Source: Seminavis robusta (taxonomy: Eukaryota; Bacillariophyta; Bacillariophyceae; Naviculales; Naviculaceae). From it: a stretch of 64,000 nt of DNA. Both the position numbers and the translations under genes were made by a program. The notes under the pieces were generated by a model. The model had not been told where the DNA came from. It saw only the letters and a list, made by a program, of their open reading frames with translations, and did no database searches. The stretch spans positions 62,001 through 126,000 of the forward strand of contig CAICTM010000006.1 of NCBI GenBank assembly GCA_903772945.1, written 5' to 3'. Below, piece by piece: positions 1 through 10,417 of this stretch (position 1 is its first letter; each line of letters starts with the position of its first letter).

Positions 1-126
1 TCCTACATTGTGGTGTTCGATGTTATGACGGGAGAGGTGCTATTGGATGAAGTCAAAATCGAGGCAAATATGAAATTTGAAGGTGTGGAATTCATGGATC
101 CTCACATCACGCCTCCCGCTTACTAA
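1..126 (+). CDS. 3' end of an unrecognised protein-coding gene
   Basis: Frame 1 is open from the window edge and gives 41 residues, ending ITPPAY before TAA at 124-126. The segment has the alternating hydrophobic and charged pattern of beta strands (YIVVFDVMTGEVLLDEVKI), as in the last blade of a beta-propeller or another all-beta domain. No family can be named from so little. The minus-strand gene cut by the right edge of the window ends with a similar short piece (PPLILMFDI), which may be chance. Its 3' side faces the 3' end of the PDZ gene that ends at 632, so the two genes converge. Confidence 0.55.
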   Translation, partial: SYIVVFDVMTGEVLLDEVKIEANMKFEGVEFMDPHITPPAY

Positions 127-311
127 ATGGAGGACACAGTATGAAAGGATAATTGCAACAATACTTCTCCCATCCAATCCAGTCTTTCACCTCCGAAAAC
201 AAGCTTTCAATGCATAATCTGTACAAGCAAGTCTTCGTGGATCTTAGCCTAAATGATGTGTCCTTCGTGATCCCTTCCATTTCTTCTTTGCTGGCGCTTG
301 TTGAAATGCGC

Positions 312-578
312 GGGCGTCATAGGCCCCACCGGAAACTACGAAGCATCCACCTCGGGTCCTTTAGCATCGTATTAGGATCAGGATTATATTCTACATTCGT
401 TCGGTCATGAAACCTTTGTCTTTTATGCCCTTGGGCGACACTGGCCCCACCAGCAACTACCGGTACGAAGCATCCACTTCGGGACCGGTTAGGTTTCGTA
501 TTAGGGCATCATTGTATGCCTCTTAAAAGGATTATATTCTACATTCATTCGGTTATGAAACTTTTGTCTTTTATGCCC
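312..578. repeat. Imperfect tandem duplication between convergent 3' ends
   Basis: Two copies lie head to tail, about 312-430 and 433-578. Each starts GGGCG...GGCCCCACC, contains ACGAAGCATCCAC and TCGTATTAG, then GGATTATATTCTACATTC, and ends CTTTTGTCTTTTATGCCC. The second copy has small insertions. The duplication fills most of the 505-base gap between the gene ending at 126 and the one ending at 632, so it may be part of either 3' UTR. I see nothing else in the gap. Confidence 0.8.
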
Positions 579-631
579 GCCTCTACCCATCGCAGCGTCC
601 ATCACTTTCTGTGAAGCCTTGTTCTTCCTTT

Positions 632-3600
632 TCACACTTCCTCGCCTGATCGGGTAGTGTTGCTGCTGCCACTATTGGAAGAGAGCCGGTGTTCGCTCCC
701 GCTGTGCAATGACAATCTTTCCAGCAGCGGTTCTGGATCACGATAGCTGTCTTCGCTGTTCACACTTCGCCTATCATCATCCTCGGCCCAAACACATTCG
801 CGTTCGCGATGGCGTGCAATTTTGATGCGGACTTCGTTGGAAGTAGCCCGAATACCGAATTTTCCAGAGAGTCGCTTTGTTACCTCTTTGATTGTCATCT
901 GTGTGGTATCTACTCCATCAACTTCGATGATTCGGTCCCCAGCAAGAATGCGGCCAAATAGAGTCGAGTAATCTTTCACTTGTTCTACAAATGGCCCGGT
1001 CGAAGGAGAAGAGTTGATCACCATACCCAATTTCCCAATCCTCTGCGCTCTAAACTCGTGTTCCTCATCCAACGATTCCTGTGCCGTTCCGAAAGAAGCG
1101 CTCCTCATGGTCAAACTACGACGGCTTTCGCCTTGTGACTCATCGCTGGTGGACTTCATCGAAACCAGATTGCTAGGACTGGAGCTCCTTCGAACCGGCT
1201 GGTCTGCTCTCGGAGGTGTGGGTATCCGTTTGAAAGTCTCCATTCTTGTAGGCGTCGAACTGCGTCTCACGGTTTGAAATTCAGATCTGCTTGTGGGAGT
1301 AGTAGGTGGGGGGAGGTTCGATGAAGACCGTCGAGCGCCAGAAACGTCAGTTCGAGTCGGCGGTGTCCCCACCGAGTTTCTTCTTGCCGGCACATCCGTA
1401 CTTGTAGGAGGCGTTGACGGAGGCCCGCCGATGAGTCGTTTTGGCTGCATATCGGTTCGGGTGGGAGTTCCTGGAGATCCTAATCGCTGCGTTGGCGTGT
1501 TGGCTCTCTTTGCCGCAAAGATAGCATCCTTGACCCCCTTGGCGATTGGACTTCGGTTCCAGAACGAGTTTCTTGGTTCATTTTGTCCAACGCCGTTCAG
1601 ATTCCTCGACGATCGGGAACCCATCGAATGCGATGAATTCCCCTTCAAAGCCTGTGGAGTTTCAGCTTGGCTGCTGCCACCCGATGGGTCCGGATCTACT
1701 TCATACTCAAGCGATGCATTTGCATTACTCGACGGCGAACTATTGAGTGCCAAGAGTGGCGACGCCGTGCGTAGTGGCCTCGTTGGCTTCCCCTTGACAG
1801 GTGACAAAGCCATTGGCGTCAGGCTGAGAGCTGGGAGCTCGATGGGCGAGACATTCGCTCCGTAGTCAAGCTCAGACACTATGATGTCGCTGAGTGATTC
1901 AAGAATACTGCGATCGTCGAGACTTCTTGTCTTTCGGTGGGATGTCGGTATGAGGTCTCTTTGGCGCAGAGGACGAACCGGTGTTGATGCAACGGACACG
2001 TCGTCATCGCTGTCAACCACGATACCAATGGGGGATGGGCGCCTGGATTCAAGCCTGTTCCATCGCAACGAAGGGTTTGATGTGAAATTGCTCGTTTCGC
2101 TTGGGAGAGCAACAAAAGCCCCGAAGGATCGAGATATTAGCCGTCAGTTTCATCAAGAATCAATCAATATATGTACGCGTTGAAGCGAACAGACGTACCT
2201 CATATATTCAGCCAGATCGGTTGTTGCAGACGGTCTATTTCGCTTTCCAAGCACGGCTTTAAAGCTGGAACTTGCCTCGACCCGACGGGAAGGCACCACC
2301 GAGTTGTTTCTAGTCTTTCTAACTTCCATCTCCTGTTCCCCATTGCCGTCAATGTGATCGTATACAATCATTGGAGGAATGATGCCAGTGAGTGGGTGCG
2401 GCTCTTCTTCCTCTACGACACTGCTTTCTTCTTCGTCCAGGGTTGGTGTCATCATCTGCCCCAGTTCTTCGTCATGAGAATGGTTGCCGTCGTTATCATC
2501 ATCATCCATATCGTTCTGATATGATTCTTGAGCGCTACTGCCAGGACTTGTCGAATCTTTGCTTCTGCTGAAACTGCCAATGTATCTCATGAGACCGTTG
2601 GTACCTGCTGTGGCTGAATCATCAAAAGAGAACATACTTCCGACGTGGGAGGCCAATTGTTGTGATTCTGGGCTCTGCACATCCCGTACAACCACCTTTC
2701 TTCTTCGGCGACTTCGGAAGAATGGCAGTCCATTGGGAGATTGTTTGTGGTAAACGTATGCACTGACCCCGCAGGCCACCGCCAATATGAACACCACGAT
2801 CACGACAACGATAGCCGCTGACGACCCGTTGCCATCTTCTGGGACTTCTTCCAAGAGAGGAGTTATGCTGTCATCTTCCTTGGCAGCGGCGGAGAATGCA
2901 TAGGCGTGAGACAAGTCTTTATTTCCAGAGTTTTGAATGGCGTTGGAGTAGCCGGTGCTGTCCACGCCGTTGATGAATCGAGTTGTAGTGTCCTCCGTGG
3001 TGATATTGAAAGCAATGCCACGAAGGGCCACGGTAACCCAAAGATTGATGAATCCCTCGAGTTGTCTCTTGTGATGATGGTTGTTGTTGAATTCATTTTG
3101 TGTTATTGCCATCCTCCTCCGAGTTTCTCGACTCAGAATCGTTTGCGACAGAAGCTCGACATTGTCAATAAAAATCTGTTTTGTTGGCTCCTTGTTAACT
3201 CGAACATAGTCAATGAGGAATCCTTTGGTAAGTTCGTTGAGATCACCCACCGTGGCTGCATCCAAAAGACCTGGCACTCTGGATATTTGGTACGAAATTT
3301 CAATGTCATACTTTGCCGCAGTTCTACGCTCCACACAACAAGACATAATGTGAGCAATACGCATTCCTTTCACTCAATCACTCATACTTGCTTGCGTATC
3401 ATATTCACTTACCCACAGTCGACTTCACAAGACACGGGACAATTAATAATGAGTAGCTCCAAATCATCTAGCGTCAGAAAGTGTCTCCACTTGAGACAGG
3501 ATTGTCCCTCATGATGTTTGCATTCAAAGTCGTTGAAGGGACTCCGGTAGTCTGGCTCATCGTGACAAACCATGGTTGGGCTCATGGATGGCGTGCTGGA

Positions 3601-4929
3601 TGGTCTTGCCGAAGGACTTGTCGACGGTAAAGATGACGGTGGACTGGAAGGAACATCAGAAGGAGCTTGACTGGGTACCTGCGACGGGGTTTCAGACGGG
3701 ACAAAAGAGGGAGAGGAACTTGGCGGCATGGAAGGAAAGGAACTTTGTGTTGGCTGTATGGATGGAACAGAGGAGGGAGCATCCGACGGGAAAAAGGAAG
3801 GAGTTGCCGTTGGTTCCTGTGACGGCATCGCTGACAAGGATGGAGCTATGCTAGGTCGGTCAGATGGACTCAATGTTGGAGACAGAGATGGCTCCATCGA
3901 GATGGTTGGCGAAAATGAAACAGTCGGTGTATCCGACGGGCTCATGGAGTACGTGGGGACAATGGAGGGTAGATCGGAAGGAGTAAATGATGGGGCAACA
4001 CTTGTGGATGGATGCCAGGATGGCATTGCGGAAAAGGACGGCCTATCCGAGGGCGCATCTGTGACGAACAGCATGGTCAAACCCATGTCTTCCCTGTCTT
4101 CTTCGGCCAGCGTTGGTACGAGAGAAGGTACATCGGAAGGTACATCCGAGGGTACATCTGAAGGGATATCGGATGGATTATCCGAAGGCATGGCCGAGAG
4201 TGTCGGCTCGAGGGAAATCGACGGTTGTGCACTGGGCTCCATGGAAATTGTCGGCACATTGGATGGTACGTCGGAAGGCATGTCGGACGGTTGCATGCTT
4301 GTTGTGGGCGAGCTCGATGGGCTCTTGGTAGGGCGAAACGATGGCAGCGCAGATATGGAAGGACTATAGGAAGGAAATTTGGAGGGGAAATCTGAAGGCC
4401 GAGATGTTTGTGTGGGTTGCGATGAGGGTGTGGTTGGCATTTTGGATGGCCCAACTGTTGGCACAGGTTCGGCTTCTGATGGATTTCCAGTGAGTACCTC
4501 TCCAAAGAAGAAGAATCCATCCTGCGTGAATTCCAGAGTTTCCTGGGGCGTGTCTTCTGGTGTGGGTGACTGTGAAGGCTCTCGTGCCTGTTCGACATCA
4601 ATGTTGTCAAAGTTGACTGCGCCACCAATACTGTAGTCAATCATGGTTTCCATAGCTTCAGACTCTTCTGGCTCTTGCAACGTCCTTTCTCGAAACGGCA
4701 AATGCTTGAAATCCAATGGATCCTTCTGCCAAAAATCCACATTGCCCTTCTCGATCTGCATGGTCACCTGTTCCGTGATTGACAGAGATCTCTTGGGATA
4801 TCTCGCCTCTTGCGTGTCTGCCGCAGCCACCGTCAAGAGCATGCCAAAAAGGACCAAAGAGAGCATCATCATCATCATCATCATCATCATCATGCAACAC
4901 CTCGACCTCGAATGTCGAAGAAGACTCAT
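632..4929 (-). CDS. Pro-Ser-repeat membrane protein with cytoplasmic PDZ domain, three exons
   Basis: Three exons join in frame: 4929-3413, 3323-2199 and 2099-632. The introns are 89 bases (GTAAGT..GTAG) and 99 bases (GTACGT..CAAG). The product is about 1369 residues. In order it has: a signal peptide containing ten consecutive Met (residues 13-22) from an ATG microsatellite; a long stretch of PSxxPS-type repeats (roughly 150-455) as in diatom surface proteins; a Cys-rich ShK-like end of exon 1 (CPVSCEVDCG); a domain in exon 2; one membrane span near 674-696 followed by RSRRRR; and a Ser/Pro-rich tail holding a PDZ domain near 1231-1311 (GRILAGDRIIEVDGVD). It should sit in a surface membrane, with the repeats outside and the PDZ inside to bind partner C-termini. 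The start could also be one of the Met-run codons. The architecture is seen directly; the role is inferred. Confidence 0.82.
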
Positions 4930-5256
4930 GTCCGCGAATGAACGTTCACCTGTTGCACCTCCCGTCGTCAACAATGCGCCATGAAGGGTTGTGTGTATTT
5001 GACAACTATACGAAGGAAGAACCGTACCGTAGCGTTCGATTGATCCTCGAATGACCAACAGGAGGATGACCTGACTGAGTGTTTGTTGGCTTGGGTATCT
5101 TTCTCGTCTCCAAAAGTTAGTTTGATACGTGAATTGTTGCCTAAGTGCTACTGGGAGTCCCTACCTTTCTGCAGATTGATCATGGAAAGGGTGTCCAATG
5201 ACTAGGCTGGCTAGCTAGAGCAGACAAGTCAAGTCAAGTCTTCTAGTCAACAACAA
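4930..5256. other. Gap upstream of the PDZ gene
   Basis: About 330 bases of presumed promoter and 5' UTR of the minus-strand PDZ gene. I recognise no motif except a CTAGCTAG at 5208-5217. No gene is visible. Confidence 0.5.
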
Positions 5257-5535
5257 CTACAACCACTCGCTCTTTTGCTGGGTGGCACTGCCAATGGCGC
5301 AGCTGCACAAGCAAAGAAAGAGACAGGCAGAGACCACAAAGGCAAGAGCAACGTATAACCAGGGGCTGGAGCGAGAGAAAAGTGATCGAGAGGAGACGTT
5401 TTGTCTGTTCCGGATGTAGTCGTTGTGTTTGCCGGCACGCTCGATATTCGTTGGGATGGGGTAAACTTGAAAAGATACTCCAGCCAAAGATCCAGTGTCC
5501 CCAATCTGCGATTGAATGGTGTTCTGGCCTCTCAT
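5257..5535 (-). CDS. Possible small single-span membrane protein
   Basis: A 92-residue frame starts at ATG 5535 and has an upstream in-frame TAG. The N-terminal 58 residues are polar. Residues about 59-81 form one hydrophobic span (LYVALAFVVSACLFLCLCS), followed by a short polar tail. The protein matches no family I know. An alternative start would use a small exon at ATG 5584 with donor GTACCG and acceptor CCAG at 5527, which also keeps frame. It is divergent from the glycosyltransferase at 5658, with 122 bases between them. Support is only the open frame and the sensible membrane topology. Confidence 0.3.
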   Translation of the reverse strand: MRGQNTIQSQIGDTGSLAGVSFQVYPIPTNIERAGKHNDYIRNRQNVSSRSLFSRSSPWLYVALAFVVSACLFLCLCSCAIGSATQQKSEWL

Positions 5536-5657
5536 CAGCCAACAGTGCTAATGGTACAGAACGACCTGAACCGGTACCGTCATGTGAATGAACAGACCGA
5601 CGATGATATCGTCGCATCTATCATCTGTACTAGCTAGCTAGTACTTACTTCTTTGCC

Positions 5658-6764
5658 ATGATGGAAGGAGTAGAACACGCGGTGGAGAAACAAGAAGGAA
5701 AAGGAACGGCCTGCAATAACAACAAACAGAGGGATCTAGCAGCTCTCAAGAAGGAATGGTCCAAGCTCGTTCCCAAGGAGGAGACCAAGTCTCTTGTATG
5801 GACCAAACTGAAGACATCTAGTTTCGACATTATTATTGATAATAAGGATATCATTCATTCTCAAGTGCCATTGATAGTGGCCACTGTGGACACTCCCGAG
5901 TACCGCGCAAGATACGATGATACTCGACAACACATTCTTTTTAGTCAACAAAAATGCCAGCAGCACGGTCAACAACAGTGTCTCATTCAGCGACCCGAAC
6001 CTTGCTATATGTTGAACCTACAAGAGCACCCATCCATTGGGGTCAAGAAAATTGTCTTTGAAGGGTGGAGACAACGATTGCTACCTAAACTTAAAAGTCT
6101 TCTAGCGGGAGTAGAACATGGGCAGGAAAAGGATTGCCAAAACAACAATGTCTGTTCTACGAAAAGCTACAACCAGTTTGTATTTGTAGCAGAGGACGAT
6201 ATACGGATTCCAGCCCACATTTCACCCTGTCAATTGGTCCAAATCTGCCAGCATGCCTTTTGTTCCAACCCCGAATTGGACGTGTTGTCCCTGGGACATT
6301 CCTGGAAGGCCATTCAGAAAAACCAATCTGCCAAGAATAATCCAAAAGATTTCCACAAACGAAACTTACACACGTACCTTCAAGGGTGTCGTGGGGGAGG
6401 CGTGCACGGAGCGACACTGTTTGCCATTCAGTACCCTACCGGCATCAAAAGGTTGCAAGAAGCACTCGAGCAGGGCGCCCGTGACAGGAAACAAACTCAT
6501 TTGGATCAATTCCTCTTCTTCTCCACACTGCACAATCTAAGAATTGCCTTGGCAGATCCTCCCCTGGTGGGATGGGCAGAAGTGACAGAAACTCTCACCA
6601 AATCGAGTTCGGGACATCGTCGACGAGGTGGAGGACGGTTGGGCTTTTTGCCACCAACGATAAGCGATACCGGCAATGAAGAAGCGACAACCAGCATTGT
6701 TGAGAGGGTGACATGGATTCAACGTCAAGTGGTAGAGAAAGACAAAGAAAAGATCACTCCGTGA
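5658..6764 (+). CDS. GT25-like glycosyltransferase
   Basis: A single-exon frame of 368 residues. Typical features of the glycosyltransferase-25 (LPS/collagen galactosyltransferase) fold are present: an N-terminal strand (VPLIVATVD), an acidic DxD-like motif (FVFVAEDDIRI, near residue 180), the segment LDVLSLGHSW, a glycine-rich GGGVHGATLFAI, and a late HLDQFLFF. In this family the enzyme moves a sugar from a nucleotide-sugar to protein or glycan. No convincing signal peptide is seen at the MMEG start, so the protein is either cytosolic or lacks a 5' exon. It carries polar insertions (Q and N runs) common in this genome. The family call rests on motif order, not on an alignment. Confidence 0.6.
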   Translation: MMEGVEHAVEKQEGKGTACNNNKQRDLAALKKEWSKLVPKEETKSLVWTKLKTSSFDIIIDNKDIIHSQVPLIVATVDTPEYRARYDDTRQHILFSQQKCQQHGQQQCLIQRPEPCYMLNLQEHPSIGVKKIVFEGWRQRLLPKLKSLLAGVEHGQEKDCQNNNVCSTKSYNQFVFVAEDDIRIPAHISPCQLVQICQHAFCSNPELDVLSLGHSWKAIQKNQSAKNNPKDFHKRNLHTYLQGCRGGGVHGATLFAIQYPTGIKRLQEALEQGARDRKQTHLDQFLFFSTLHNLRIALADPPLVGWAEVTETLTKSSSGHRRRGGGRLGFLPPTISDTGNEEATTSIVERVTWIQRQVVEKDKEKITP

Positions 6765-7126
6765 ACTCAATGTCAATGAATACCATTCCATCGGAGATTG
6801 GTACCAAGATCGCGCCATACAGAAGAAGTCAACTCTGCTGTCTTATAGAAGTTGCATCCGTGGAGCTTCCGAGAAGCTCGCGGACCAAGTCGTGGTGTGC
6901 TTCGTCGGCAGCTAACCACGAGCTGTGATGAGAGGGTGGTGGATGCGTGGATGCTGCAGTTCCGAAACCTGATCTATCTTTGGATCTTTCCAGCCACTTC
7001 CGGAGAGTGAGGAAAGGAAGTCGCAGGAATCGAATCCCTTCCAAGATGCCTGCGCTTCAATCCTTTTCATTTATTTCTCGTCTCACAATCCAGACGAGCA
7101 TCCCAAAACGCACCCGAATTTTGAAT
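6765..7126. other. Gap before the alpha/beta hydrolase
   Basis: About 360 bases. The hydrolase frame stays open upstream to ATG 6947 and ATG 7046, so the true start is not certain. The later ATG at 7127 is preferred because it gives a clean signal peptide. Nothing else is recognised. Confidence 0.5.
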
Positions 7127-8359
7127 ATGAAGGTCAACGCGCAACATCTCCCATGGGCATTCCTGGCAAGTTGCTTGGTTCACCCCATCGAGGCTGCACT
7201 GACAACTGAATACTTGGCGGCGAACAACTTGAACTTTACCTGCAGCGTTCTCGACCATAGATCACTAGCAAACCCAGATGCTCCACTGAAACAGCTCATG
7301 CTGCTGCATGGGTTTCCCATGTTTCGTGTCTGGTGGATGCCACTCCTCCAACACTGGGACGAAATGCTCAAGACGGATGACGCAATGTCCGTTCATGCTG
7401 TGGCTTGTGACCTTCGTGGATACAGTCCCCAAGCCTCTCCGGAAACGATTGAAGACTATGATTACTCCATCTTTGCAGAAGACACCTTTGCCTTGGCTGA
7501 AGCGGCAGGTTTTACAAACGGGTTTCACTTGTTGGGACATGATCACGGGGCCGCCTTGGCTTGGTATGTCGCTGCCCATGACATCAACAATCAAGTCCTT
7601 TCCTTGACAACCATGTCTGTTCCACACATTGATCTACTGTCCGAAGCGCTCTGCGGTGACAACAATGACGAGGACCAGGTTATTGCTTCAAACTATTTCA
7701 ATCAATTCTCCTTGCCAAATAGTGCAGCTGCCAACAATGCTAGCTTGACCGAAATGTTTGCCAGCTTTGGACTGCCCGTCCAGCCTGAATCCTTCCAGAA
7801 GATGTTATGGTGGTACAATGGAAGTTTCCCCACTTACTTCTCGTTGCCACGAGTAGTGTCGGATGACGAAGTCGAGACCTACAAAGCTGAGAAAGGGCCT
7901 GAAGCAACGTTCTTCTTGGAACGTACACGTTCAGCCATTGCCATGGAGGAACGTCCCTGCGTTCCAGTGGAAGACAAAATTGGTGCCATTGAGATCCCCA
8001 CTCTCTTCATTTGTGGGCTGGAGGACACGTCTCTTTTGTGCAACAGACCGTATGCTACGGACTTTCCGGTCGACTTCTTGCCTGATTACGAACATGCTAA
8101 CTTCCAGTGTGGCCATGACTTCTTTTTGGAAGGCAACTGTGTCACGATGGAAGAATCCCAAGCAGTCATGGACAAGATTACATCATTTGTTTTGTTGCGA
8201 GACCTTCCCAGTCCGGCTGGTGATAAGGAATCCTCAGTTCCCACGAGCAGCGAAGACCAAACAGAGGATAGCACAGTTGACGACAGCAGTGGAACGGACA
8301 AAGCAAGCACGATGATCTTGACTGCCACAATGGCGTTGGGCGCTTTAGCTGTCTTCTAG
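7127..8359 (+). CDS. Secreted alpha/beta hydrolase, epoxide-hydrolase or dehalogenase type
   Basis: Start chosen at 7127, giving 410 residues with a signal peptide (about 1-23). The oxyanion-hole motif HGFP is at 61-64. The nucleophile elbow GHDHG is at 137-141 with Asp139, and Asp as nucleophile is typical of epoxide hydrolases and haloalkane dehalogenases. The probable catalytic acid lies in GLEDT near 298-301 and the catalytic His in CGHDF at 330. After the domain comes a Ser/Thr/Asp-rich linker and a final hydrophobic stretch (395-410) with no charged tail, which looks like a GPI-anchor signal. It is therefore probably an outer-surface or secretory-pathway enzyme that hydrolyses an epoxide or a carbon-halogen bond. 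The substrate cannot be read from the sequence. Confidence 0.8.
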   Translation: MKVNAQHLPWAFLASCLVHPIEAALTTEYLAANNLNFTCSVLDHRSLANPDAPLKQLMLLHGFPMFRVWWMPLLQHWDEMLKTDDAMSVHAVACDLRGYSPQASPETIEDYDYSIFAEDTFALAEAAGFTNGFHLLGHDHGAALAWYVAAHDINNQVLSLTTMSVPHIDLLSEALCGDNNDEDQVIASNYFNQFSLPNSAAANNASLTEMFASFGLPVQPESFQKMLWWYNGSFPTYFSLPRVVSDDEVETYKAEKGPEATFFLERTRSAIAMEERPCVPVEDKIGAIEIPTLFICGLEDTSLLCNRPYATDFPVDFLPDYEHANFQCGHDFFLEGNCVTMEESQAVMDKITSFVLLRDLPSPAGDKESSVPTSSEDQTEDSTVDDSSGTDKASTMILTATMALGALAVF

Positions 8360-9082
8360 CTAGGAAACTCAACTGAATACATGAATCCTTAGTCAGAGAT
8401 GAACATAGAATCTCCAGTCCTTTAGAGTAGCACAATAAATGCTTAATAAAATTTAATGGTGAGAGTCAAGGTTTTGAATTGAAATCAGTCTTGATTGATG
8501 CATGTTCGTAGTGTGATGATTATCCAGCTAGGTTTGGCTTCTCTGGGAAGAGGAGTCTCTTTCTCCATTCAACCACTCCTCCTCTCTGAGAAACTGCTCA
8601 CAGAGCCTCTATTGCCACCATGGGCTGTGATGTTCACTCCATTTCCCACAAACGGGAAGACCTGGCAGCCCCAGTGAATCTCCTTCCACAGCAACACCAA
8701 GCCCATATCTGGTGACCCCCGCTTCAAGACCTGGTCTATTTGATGTAGTTTGCTAATATGGTCTCTAATCCCTCAGCAATCTAAAATGGACAGTGTGAGT
8801 TTCAATGACGCTCCCACATCGAAATCCTGGCGATCAACATGCGAGGAGGACAAAAGCAAAAAAAGCACACTGAGTTGTTTCACAGCCTTGCAGGATTTTA
8901 GCTTGGCAACCCTCAAGATCCAAGGACCAAAGAACAGAACAACAATGAGGGGAGAGTCGAGTCTGGAGCAAGAGATAGAAGATCTCATGCATTACCAAGC
9001 TATAGCTGAACCTACCGGTATCATCTGACTCCTCTGCTACTGGCTAGCTGCTATAGCTATTACTAGCACAAAGATTGAAGAA
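8360..9082. other. Gap between hydrolase and LRR-like gene
   Basis: About 720 bases. It starts with the hydrolase 3' UTR (AATAAA-like signals near 8435-8450). The remaining open frames are short and unlike proteins. I see nothing else. Confidence 0.5.
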
Positions 9083-10417
9083 ATGGTGGCGTCTGTAGTG
9101 GTGATAAGAAGCATTGATGATCTCGTATCCGCGGTTTGGTCACCTGAGAGAGAGACAGTCGATACACTACACTTCCAAATTACCAAGACGCAACTGCCTC
9201 ATCGGACGTTCCAGAGGTTTGTAGAATTGTTTTCTCTACACGGCAGTCGATTCGAGCATGTCACAGCAGTCATCTTGGACGCCGATGTCTACTGGACTCG
9301 CACTGCAGCACGAGATTTCATGACACAGCTGGCCACGCTACCCCTCCAGTCCTTCACATGGGTATCGACTACAACCACCACAACTTCCACCACTGGCGAA
9401 ATTCCCATTCCGCTTTTGACTATCCTTTGTACTCATTGTCAAGGCTTGGAACGATTAGTACTTGATGGATTGCGCTTTCTGACTTCTACAGTCGAAGAAC
9501 GAATACAAGAAGACGGAACAACAAGTCACGTTTCGGAAACTCTGGTACCCTTTCATCAAGCCCTTCGATCCCAGTTGGCAAACTTGAAACTGTTTCAGTG
9601 TGTTCATTGCGTCATTACAGAACCCGGATCGTCAGCATCCAGCAGCAATAATAATATTCTCATGGATCGTCTTTGGGTAGACGAGTTGCTCAAGTCGTTG
9701 GCATATGTGACCAGTTTGGAATGCATGGACATTCGAGTGCAAGCTACAATCGATGACGATGGTGATGCCGTTGGGGGGCGGATTCTGTTGGGACTTTGCA
9801 AGAAAGGCGACATTACCGATGCTGCCGTGAACCGCTTGACTCGGCAAATCTTGCAGGCTCAAATCCCATCCGGTGGGCATGGACCCTATCAAAGAATGAG
9901 ACTTTGGATTGCCAATGGTTACGGTTGCCAGGATGATGACGACGGCGACGATGGCGATGATGATGCCGATGATTATATGGATCAATCCCAACAAGGAGGA
10001 GACAGCTACAGCAACAACCAACATCATCCAGAACAGTTGCTCCTGGATATCTGCCGTGCCTTGGAAAACAATACATTTCTCGAAGGTCTTCGAGTTCGAG
10101 GAGGAAGCAAAGAGGAAGCTTCGCCATCACTAATTGTCACTTCCGCCGTCATTGACGCGTACAAGGAACTACTCGAATCGGGCAAGAATTACGCGCTGAC
10201 GTGTTGTGATCTCATGACGATACAGGGAGAGCAAATTGACCTATACTGTAAGTTAAACAGCATGGATAGGGGCTACATCATGAAAGAAATCGATTCGATG
10301 AATCAACGCGACTGGGTGGAAGATGTCTTGTTGGATTTTGTGGACGACCTGGATGCATTATACTACTGGAATCGGCTGCATCCTTTGTTGCTTACGCAAC
10401 ACATTGTTTTGGAATGA
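9083..10417 (+). CDS. Diatom-type LRR (RNI-like) protein
   Basis: A single-exon frame of 444 residues with no signal peptide or membrane span. It has irregular leucine-rich strands (LERLVLDGLRFL, LANLKLFQC, LECMDIRV) as in ribonuclease-inhibitor-like repeats. It carries an Asp-rich insertion (DDDDGDDGDDDADD, about 280-295). The C-terminal region (YCKLNSMDRG...WVEDVLL...LYYWNRLHPLLL) resembles the tail common in large families of diatom RNI-like proteins. The gene at 22918 has a related tail (VEFYLQCNRLGR). The role is unknown; such proteins are usually binding scaffolds. Confidence 0.65.
   Translation: MVASVVVIRSIDDLVSAVWSPERETVDTLHFQITKTQLPHRTFQRFVELFSLHGSRFEHVTAVILDADVYWTRTAARDFMTQLATLPLQSFTWVSTTTTTTSTTGEIPIPLLTILCTHCQGLERLVLDGLRFLTSTVEERIQEDGTTSHVSETLVPFHQALRSQLANLKLFQCVHCVITEPGSSASSSNNNILMDRLWVDELLKSLAYVTSLECMDIRVQATIDDDGDAVGGRILLGLCKKGDITDAAVNRLTRQILQAQIPSGGHGPYQRMRLWIANGYGCQDDDDGDDGDDDADDYMDQSQQGGDSYSNNQHHPEQLLLDICRALENNTFLEGLRVRGGSKEEASPSLIVTSAVIDAYKELLESGKNYALTCCDLMTIQGEQIDLYCKLNSMDRGYIMKEIDSMNQRDWVEDVLLDFVDDLDALYYWNRLHPLLLTQHIVLE

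Noticed and set aside
1014-1865. Plus-strand frames of 87-190 codons opposite the PDZ gene
   Set aside because: Shadows of the Ser/Pro-rich minus-strand coding sequence; no ATG context or protein-like pattern.
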